A stretch of 64,000 nt of DNA from the NCBI RefSeq assembly GCF_900240275.1, contig NZ_LT964761.1:1332524-1396523 (forward strand), written 5' to 3'. A program made the translations under genes and the position numbers. The notes under the pieces are model-generated. The model was not told where the DNA came from. It searched no databases and was given only the letters and a program-made list of their open reading frames with translations. The DNA comes from [Lactobacillus] timonensis. Lineage in GTDB: Bacteria > Bacillota > Bacilli > Lactobacillales > Lactobacillaceae. Every line of letters begins with the position of its first letter. Positions within the stretch are counted from its first letter, which is position 1. Shown here piece after piece: positions 58,310 through 64,000 of the stretch.

Positions 58310-59389
58310 ATGGGTAAATTAGACAACCATTATCAACAGAGTAGTCAGCAAGACCGGCGGATTCTCAAGCGAATTGTTTGGGGACTGTGCGTTGTTCTTT
58401 TTGTTGGGTGGGCATTATTTTGGCCGCTAAACAAGTATATCGAAACGCCAGGCACCGCTGATAGCTTAAAGAGTTACGTAACGGTAAAAGGACACCCTGA
58501 TAAGCGTTCTGGAAGCTTTATGATTACCTCCGTGTATCTTCAACAGGCGCGGCCAGTTACCTGGGTGTGGGCCCATTTTGACCCCCACGCGACGATTGAA
58601 AACGCAAATGACGTTACTGGCGGTCAAAACGGCAAAACTTACGATAAAGTCCAGAACTTCTATATGCAAAGTGCTATTAATGAGGCAATCGCCACCGCTT
58701 ACCAGGCCGCAGGTCAGCAGTTTGCCAAACAGTATCTGGGGATTTACGTTTTGTCGGTCCAACGAAATTCAAAGTTTCGGGGGAAAATTCAGGTCGGTGA
58801 TACGATCACCAGAGTCAACGGTCGACATTTTAATACTGCCCAGGGCTACCAAAAGTTTATTGGCAAGCGTCCAGTTGGCAGTAAACTGACGGTTTCCTAC
58901 CTCCATGACAAGAAGCAGCACCAGGTGACCAGAAAACTGGTTAAGTTGCCGGGAGTAAACCGGTCGGGCATTGGAATCATGCTGACGGATAACGTGAAGG
59001 TTCATACTAAGATTCCAGTTAAGGTTAATCCTGGCCAATTAGGGGGACCTTCTGGTGGGTTGATGTTTAGCCTGCAAATTTACGAACAGCTCACAAACAA
59101 AAACCTCCGTCATGGTCGCAAAATTGCCGGGACGGGAACAATCAACCCTGATGGATCAGTCGGTGAAATTGGTGGAATTGACAAGAAGGTAGTGGCAGCT
59201 CACCGTGCTGGCGCTAAGGTCTTCTTAGCACCTTATGTCAAGCCTAGCAAGTTACTTTTAAGGTACGAGGAACACCATCAAACTAACTACCAGCTTGCCA
59301 AAAGCACCGCCAAAAAATATGCGCCAGGAATGAAAGTAGTGCCGGTTAAGAGTTTTAATGAAGCCGTGAAATACTTAGCAAACCATTAG
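58310..59389 (+). CDS. ylbL: PDZ-Lon (S16) membrane protease YlbL/SepM type
   Basis: This 359-residue protein has one N-terminal membrane segment (about 25-43), a PDZ domain (about 130-215, GKIQVGDTITRVNGRHF) and a C-terminal Lon-type protease domain. The catalytic Ser lies in GGPSGGLMFSLQIY and the Lys in GGIDKKVVAAHRAGAK. Related SepM trims competence peptides in streptococci. The hairpin after the gene overlaps the comEA ribosome site. Confidence 0.92.
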   Translation: MGKLDNHYQQSSQQDRRILKRIVWGLCVVLFVGWALFWPLNKYIETPGTADSLKSYVTVKGHPDKRSGSFMITSVYLQQARPVTWVWAHFDPHATIENANDVTGGQNGKTYDKVQNFYMQSAINEAIATAYQAAGQQFAKQYLGIYVLSVQRNSKFRGKIQVGDTITRVNGRHFNTAQGYQKFIGKRPVGSKLTVSYLHDKKQHQVTRKLVKLPGVNRSGIGIMLTDNVKVHTKIPVKVNPGQLGGPSGGLMFSLQIYEQLTNKNLRHGRKIAGTGTINPDGSVGEIGGIDKKVVAAHRAGAKVFLAPYVKPSKLLLRYEEHHQTNYQLAKSTAKKYAPGMKVVPVKSFNEAVKYLANH

Positions 59390-59396
59390 TTTAATG

Positions 59397-59437
59397 AACA
59401 CCTCTTTACGTATTTTTACGTTAGGAGGTGTTTTTTT
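59397..59437 (+). terminator. Terminator overlapping the comEA ribosome site
   Basis: AACACCTC (59397-59404) pairs perfectly with GAGGTGTT (59425-59432), supported by ACGTA/TACGT in the loop, with seven T residues at 59431-59437. The 3' arm contains the AGGAGG used by comEA. Confidence 0.75.
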
Positions 59438-60047
59438 GAAACAGCGGTTGTTGGATTTATACGAAACCTATAAACGAGAAATAATTATCGGTCTGGCTGG
59501 TATCCTGGCAGTAATAGTATTGTTGGCATGGACTGGACGACACCAGTCGACAGGGATGCCGGTTGAAAAAACGGCAACGCAGGTTAAACAGCCAACCAAG
59601 ACGGGCCGCAAAAATGGCAAATTATTTGTTGATGTGAAAGGGGCGGTCAATAAACCGGGTGTCTATGAACTAAGCTATGGTTCGCGGATTACCGAGGCAG
59701 TTAACCAGGCGGGCGGCTTTCGGCCGGATGCTGATAGTAACCAGGTTAACCTGGCTAAGCAGGTAAGTGACCAGCAAATGATTTATATTCCCATGAAAGG
59801 CGAACAGGTTTCTCAGGAAAACACGCCAGTGGCTGGTTCTCAGCAAGCCGAGAGTAAGGTGATCAACCTTAATACCGCGACCAAGGAACAGTTGACGACG
59901 ATTACCGGCATTGGTGATAAAAAGGCCGACCTCATCCTCGCTTACCGTCAACAGCATGGCCAGTTTAGGAGGGTAGAAGATCTTAAAAATATTACCGGTT
60001 TTGGGGATAAAACGATCGCAAAAATCAAGGACCAGCTGTCAGTTTAA
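59436..60047 (+). CDS. comEA: Competence DNA receptor ComEA
   Basis: This 203-residue late competence protein is membrane-anchored (segment about 17-36, IIIGLAGILAVIVLLAW). A SLBB-like domain (about 67-130, FVDVKGAVNKPGVYELSYG) precedes a helix-hairpin-helix DNA-binding end (about 143-203, INLNTATKEQLTTITGIGDK). The TTG at 59436 follows AGGAGG by 8 bases. The same AGGAGG lies in the preceding terminator stem. First gene of comEA-comEB-comEC-holA. Confidence 0.9.
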   Translation: MKQRLLDLYETYKREIIIGLAGILAVIVLLAWTGRHQSTGMPVEKTATQVKQPTKTGRKNGKLFVDVKGAVNKPGVYELSYGSRITEAVNQAGGFRPDADSNQVNLAKQVSDQQMIYIPMKGEQVSQENTPVAGSQQAESKVINLNTATKEQLTTITGIGDKKADLILAYRQQHGQFRRVEDLKNITGFGDKTIAKIKDQLSV

Positions 60048-60086
60048 TGAATTGAGGGTGTATGATTAAATCACAAAAGGATGGTG

Positions 60087-60590
60087 ATGATTTTGAGAAA
60101 ACGAATGGACTGGGATCAATATTTTATGTTGCAGGCTGCACTATTGGCCTCCCGAAGCACCTGTGAACGGTTATCCGTGGGCGCGGTTTTGGTACGTGAT
60201 AAACGCATTATTGCAGGTGGCTATAACGGGTCTGTTTCTGGGGATGTGCATTGTATTGATGCGGGATGCGAGCTTCGTGACGGCCACTGTGTGCGAACTA
60301 TTCACGCAGAAATGAATGCCATGTTACAGTGCGCGCGGTTTGGCGTCTCAACGGACGGGGCAACTCTCTATGTAACGGATTTTCCGTGCCTGCAGTGTAC
60401 TAAGAGCCTGTTACAGGCCGGGATTCAGCAGATTAACTACTTGCGAACCTACCACAATGATGAATATGCTATGCGGTTGATTAAGCTCAAGGGCGTTACC
60501 CTTCGTCACATTACCCTCAAGGAAAATATTATGGAAGAAGCCCGGTTGGACCAGTATATCCACCCGGCACAACAGCAACATCAAAGATAG
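60087..60590 (+). CDS. comEB: ComEB, dCMP deaminase family
   Basis: This 167-residue zinc-dependent deaminase has RTIHAEMNAMLQCARFG (zinc His, catalytic Glu) and DFPCLQCTKSLLQAG (zinc Cys pair). LSVGAVLVRDKRIIAGGYNG is typical. Probably makes dUMP from dCMP; its location in the comE operon is conserved but it is not needed for DNA uptake in Bacillus. Start: ATG 60087 (6 bases behind AAAAGG); TTG 60093 is an alternative. Confidence 0.9.
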   Translation: MILRKRMDWDQYFMLQAALLASRSTCERLSVGAVLVRDKRIIAGGYNGSVSGDVHCIDAGCELRDGHCVRTIHAEMNAMLQCARFGVSTDGATLYVTDFPCLQCTKSLLQAGIQQINYLRTYHNDEYAMRLIKLKGVTLRHITLKENIMEEARLDQYIHPAQQQHQR

Positions 60591-60630
60591 CTGGCTATTA
60601 CCGGCGTTCTCCGTAGCGCTGGTTGTTTCG

Positions 60631-62841
60631 TTGATCGCTAGTTTTAGCTGGACCTTGTTAGCGGTTGGTATTTATTGGATCATTAGGATGTTGTCAGCAA
60701 AAGATAGACGGTTGCTGATTAAAACAGTGTTTGTCGTTTTTGTTGGGATTGTTTGTGCTACTAGTTTTGTTTACGTGCGGAGCAAAGAAACACCTGCTCA
60801 GCCACGAAAAGTGGCTCAACAGTATGTATTATGGCCGGACCACATTCGGGTTCAGGGAGACATGGTTTTTGCCGATGGTCGCCAGGTAGGTACTCATCGG
60901 TATAGTAATATGCGTTTCCGTGTTAAATCCCTAGCGGAAAAGAATTATTGGCAAAAGATGATGACCCCGGTTGTTGTTTTTGTCCAGGGCAATCAACAGC
61001 CGATCTTACCCGCTACTAATGGGCACCAATTTGATGCCCAGCAGTATTATTATGTCCGACGAATATGCAGCGAGGTCCGTGTAGACCAAATCCAGGTTCT
61101 AAAAAGACAACCACCAGCTTCGCTAATTGCCTATTGTCATTACTGGCGCGCAGCAGCTCACCAGTACTTTAGCCACTTGCCGTCACCGCTGAGTCAATAT
61201 GCTGATCAGCTGGTAATTGGCTACCAGGGCGAACAAACGGGCTGGCAGGAAACGGTCAAACGGTTAGGAATAATCCATCTTTTTTGCTTATCAGGGATGC
61301 ACGTTGTGTTACTAACTGAGCTGTTACGACGCGTGTTGGTTTCTTGCCGTTTAACGCGGGAAACCGTTGATAATTTACTAGCAATGTTTTTGCCCGCGTA
61401 CTTAATTTTAGGTGGTGGTTCTGCCAGCCTTACCCGATCGATAATAATGGCAGAGTGTCGATTATTTCCTGCCCGTTTAAAATTACCGGCTATTGACGGG
61501 TGGGCATGGAGCTTAATAATTGGTTGCTGGATAGATCCGCTGGTGTTAACGCAATTGGGTGGGCAGTTATCATACTTACTGTCTTTATTGCTTCACATGC
61601 TGGAACAAGGAGAATTGGTCAAATCGCTGTTGTTGAATCTCACAGCTGTTCCGCTTATTGTCAATAAAGTTTTTGAATTCCACCTACTAAGCTTCATCAT
61701 GTCGTATTTGGTGTCACCACTGTTTTCTTTATTGCTTTTTCCTGGAACGATTATCACGGTTTTGCTCTGGCCATGGTGGTCACTACCAGCAGAGTCCTTT
61801 AATAACCTGCTGAAATTAACCCATGGCTTGCTTTTCTCCTGCTCACGTCTGCCAGGAATGGTGTGCTTTGGTAAACCGCCGGTATGGGCCGTTTGGCTGC
61901 TCCTTGGTTTGTCATTACTCTTACTTGACCAACCGGCAAATCGTCGTGGTCAACTCCGGCTAGCAGGAGTTTATTTTATAGTTTTTTGCCAGCTTCACTT
62001 TCCGTTACATGGTGAGGTGATCTTTGCTGACGTGGGGCAGGGGGATTCTATTATTATCAAAACCCCGCTGAACCGGCGAGTGATTATGATTGATACTGGC
62101 GGTCGGCTCGGCTTTCACCGCCCGCGCTGGGCACAAGGACAACCTGGCCGGATGCAGGCAGAGAAAACGACGATCAATTATCTCAAGAGTGTTGGCGTTA
62201 ACCGACTTGACGCAGTTTTTTTATCACACAGTGATGCAGATCACATTGGTGACCTGCCTGCGGTGTTGACGAAACTTCGTGTTAAACGGCTTTATGTTCC
62301 AGCAGGGATGGAGAAGATGGATAAACTTCGGCGGCGGATCCCCGCTAATTCAACGGTCACGGTTCTTCCGACCAGGAGTGGCGACTATTGCGAGGGGATG
62401 TTACAAGTAGTACACCCCGATTATCGTGGCCAGGGGAAGAATGGTGATTCGCTAACGCTTTTTGGTCGTTTTGGTGACCGCAATTTTTTGTTTACCGGGG
62501 ACTTAGATCTCGATGGCGAACGGGAAGTTATCCGGAAATATCCGCAACTGCGGGTAGATGTTTTAAAGTTAGGCCATCATGGCAGTCGTACGGCAAGCGG
62601 TAAAGATTTTCTGTTGTCAGTTCATCCAGTAGTCGGTATTATTTCTGCTGGTCGATTTAATCGTTATGGTCACCCGCATAATGTGACGGTTCGTCGGCTA
62701 CAAAGGCTTGGAATTCGTACAATGTCGACACAGCAATATGGTATGATTAGGTACCGATATTTTGGTAGGAATGGTCGTTGGTCAACGACCCTTAGAGGAG
62801 ACGAATTAAAATGGATGTTGCCGCCTTACAGCAACAGTTGA
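60631..62841 (+). CDS. comEC: DNA internalisation channel ComEC
   Basis: This membrane protein of at least 736 residues brings single-stranded DNA across the membrane. N-terminal membrane pair, soluble OB-like part (about 60-185), competence core with GIIHLFCLSGMHVVLLTELL, and a C-terminal metallo-beta-lactamase-like domain (FADVGQGDSIIIKTP, FLSHSDADHIGDLP, LGHHGSRTASG). The first canonical start is TTG 60631, yet codons WLLPAFSVALVVS just upstream extend the first membrane segment without an ATG, GTG or TTG. Overlaps holA by 31 bases. Confidence 0.88.
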   Translation: MIASFSWTLLAVGIYWIIRMLSAKDRRLLIKTVFVVFVGIVCATSFVYVRSKETPAQPRKVAQQYVLWPDHIRVQGDMVFADGRQVGTHRYSNMRFRVKSLAEKNYWQKMMTPVVVFVQGNQQPILPATNGHQFDAQQYYYVRRICSEVRVDQIQVLKRQPPASLIAYCHYWRAAAHQYFSHLPSPLSQYADQLVIGYQGEQTGWQETVKRLGIIHLFCLSGMHVVLLTELLRRVLVSCRLTRETVDNLLAMFLPAYLILGGGSASLTRSIIMAECRLFPARLKLPAIDGWAWSLIIGCWIDPLVLTQLGGQLSYLLSLLLHMLEQGELVKSLLLNLTAVPLIVNKVFEFHLLSFIMSYLVSPLFSLLLFPGTIITVLLWPWWSLPAESFNNLLKLTHGLLFSCSRLPGMVCFGKPPVWAVWLLLGLSLLLLDQPANRRGQLRLAGVYFIVFCQLHFPLHGEVIFADVGQGDSIIIKTPLNRRVIMIDTGGRLGFHRPRWAQGQPGRMQAEKTTINYLKSVGVNRLDAVFLSHSDADHIGDLPAVLTKLRVKRLYVPAGMEKMDKLRRRIPANSTVTVLPTRSGDYCEGMLQVVHPDYRGQGKNGDSLTLFGRFGDRNFLFTGDLDLDGEREVIRKYPQLRVDVLKLGHHGSRTASGKDFLLSVHPVVGIISAGRFNRYGHPHNVTVRRLQRLGIRTMSTQQYGMIRYRYFGRNGRWSTTLRGDELKWMLPPYSNS

Positions 62842-63827
62842 CGGGGGGAAAAGTGGCCCCGGTTTACTTGATTTTAGGAACTCAGCAGGCTTTGCAGCGA
62901 CAAGCGCGGGAAGCCTTTGAACGGTTAGTGCCCGCAGAAGAAAAGGTAATGAATGTGGGTGCTTACGACATGGAAGAAACACCGGTGAGCGTCGCAATCG
63001 ATGATGCGATGTCAGTACCGTTTTTTGGCGAGCGGCGACTAGTAATTATCAATAAGCCCTTTTTTCTGACAGGTAAACGTGAAAAAGGCAAGGTTGACCA
63101 TGATACTGAGGGCTTGAGTAAATACTTAACCAACCCGCAACCGACGACTGTGTTGGTTTTTCTGGCACCATATGACAAACTGGATGGACGCAAGGCAGTT
63201 GTGAAAAAATTAAAGAAAGTGGCAGTGATTGTTGATGCTTCGCCGCTGGACGAACGGGCTGCCCGCAAAGCCATTCAGGAGCGTTTTGCCAAAGAGAACG
63301 TTAAACTTGCGCCGGCAGCGCTAGATGAATTGGTACAGCGAACGAATGCTGACTATGGCTTGATGAGTGCCCGTGTTAAACAGTTGGTATTACTTGCTTA
63401 CCCTAAAAATGAAGTTACTGCCGGGCAGGTAGCCGGGTTAGTGCCACAGTCATTGGACGATAACGTTTTTCATTTGGTCAATGCTGTATTGAAAAGGGAC
63501 CAGCGGACAGCGTTAGACTTATACCACCAGTTGATTGAATCGCAAACAGCACCGTTGGTAATCAATGCGACCTTGGTTAACCAGTTTCGACTACTGATTC
63601 AATTAAAAGTCTTAGCAGCCCGTGGACTATCACAGGTGGGATTGGCTAATAAGTTAAAAGTTCACCCGTACCGGGTCAAGCTAGGAGTACAGACGGCACG
63701 CCAGTTTTCAATGACGACCCTCAGCGCTGCTTTCTTAGGCTTGGTTGATGTTGACTACCAACTTAAAACGACTTCACAGCCACCAGAATTACTCTTTCAA
63801 TTATTCATGCTGCGTTTGGGTAAATAA
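62811..63827 (+). CDS. holA: DNA polymerase III delta subunit
   Basis: This 338-residue clamp-loader subunit opens the sliding clamp. VYLILGTQQALQRQAREAF, VPFFGERRLVIINKP and YGLMSARVKQLVLLAYP mark the family. It follows comEC in most Firmicutes. GAGGAGACG before the ATG. Confidence 0.93.
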   Translation: MDVAALQQQLTGGKVAPVYLILGTQQALQRQAREAFERLVPAEEKVMNVGAYDMEETPVSVAIDDAMSVPFFGERRLVIINKPFFLTGKREKGKVDHDTEGLSKYLTNPQPTTVLVFLAPYDKLDGRKAVVKKLKKVAVIVDASPLDERAARKAIQERFAKENVKLAPAALDELVQRTNADYGLMSARVKQLVLLAYPKNEVTAGQVAGLVPQSLDDNVFHLVNAVLKRDQRTALDLYHQLIESQTAPLVINATLVNQFRLLIQLKVLAARGLSQVGLANKLKVHPYRVKLGVQTARQFSMTTLSAAFLGLVDVDYQLKTTSQPPELLFQLFMLRLGK

Positions 63828-63830
63828 AAA

Positions 63831-63858
63831 ACCCGGGAGAAAACTCCCGGGCTTTTTG
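63831..63858. terminator. Bidirectional terminator between holA and rpsT
   Basis: CCCGGGAG (63833-63840), AAAA, CTCCCGGG (63845-63852), with T-runs for both strands (TTTTT to the right, A-run to the left). Confidence 0.9.
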
Positions 63859-63871
63859 TTAGTTTGCTGGT

Positions 63872-64000
63872 TACTTGTTGTAACGGGCAGCCAAACGTGA
63901 CTTATCACGAGCAGCCTTGTTAGCCTTGATCAGACCCTTAGCTGCGGCGTGGTCGATTGCGGAAATAGCACCGCGGTATAATTCATCAAGGTTATCGGCA
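63872..64000 (-). CDS. rpsT: 30S ribosomal protein S20 (partial)
   Basis: The last 42 codons of a leftward gene that continues past the right edge. They read [19 protein letters not shown] and end in SRLAARYNK, the C-terminus of S20, which binds 16S rRNA. Position after holA is the normal Firmicute arrangement. Confidence 0.95.

Overview
The window looks like a chromosome segment from a lactic acid bacterium of the family Lactobacillaceae, most likely Limosilactobacillus or a close relative. I infer this from the gene families (DUF4044, DUF3397, DUF1831, RpoY, SpxH, CoiA-ComE) and from a gene order that combines the Bacillus-like spx-mecA-coiA-yjbH-yjbM-yjbN-yjbO block, a complete dcw (division and cell wall) cluster and the comE-holA-rpsT block. 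The exact species cannot be fixed without database comparison.

Layout. Positions 1-824 are AT-rich and degenerate: the tail of an unrecognised gene, an IS110-like transposase fragment and the right end of an ISL3-type element. Positions 825-4440 carry a leftward beta-glucoside operon, a PTS EIIBCA and a 6-phospho-beta-glucosidase, behind an elaborate leader with a 19-codon peptide and several hairpins. Positions 4499-13188 hold an ABM-like protein, spxA, mecA, a frameshifted coiA, an HrtRBA-type haem efflux operon with two palindromic operators, spxH, relQ, nadK and an RluD-type pseudouridine synthase. Positions 13189-17599 carry a hairpin-rich intergenic region, a lactonase, trmL behind a candidate attenuator, and ftsK.

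Positions 17751-31924 are the dcw region: DUF4044, DUF3397, mraZ, rsmH, ftsL, pbp2B, mraY, murD, murG, divIB, ftsA, ftsZ, sepF, yggT, ylmH, divIVA. A T-box and ileS follow. A complete ISL3-family insertion sequence (35076-36577) sits in the T-tract of the ileS terminator with a perfect 8-bp target duplication. Positions 36657-46185 hold a cold-shock protein, a Nudix hydrolase, mtnN, a cysteine desulfurase with mnmA (tRNA 2-thiouridine), a histidine phosphatase, a TPR protein, recD2 and a PRPP synthetase paralogue. Positions 46406-53709 hold an amino-acid permease, a cysteine-less Spx paralogue, a LysM-P60 wall hydrolase, a lipid kinase, rpoY, def and yktA-suhB. Positions 53824-64000 hold typA, ftsW, ylbG, rsmD, coaD, ylbL, comEA-comEB-comEC, holA and the end of rpsT.

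Themes. Spx proteolysis (spxA, SpxH adaptor, MecA adaptor), competence (coiA broken here, comE genes open), division and peptidoglycan synthesis, and tRNA modification dominate. The accessory parts are the bgl island, hrtRBA and the ISL3 element. The most unusual signals are RNA-level: the bgl leader, the trmL leader, the comEA ribosome site buried in a terminator, and a covarying hairpin shared by two ISL3 ends.
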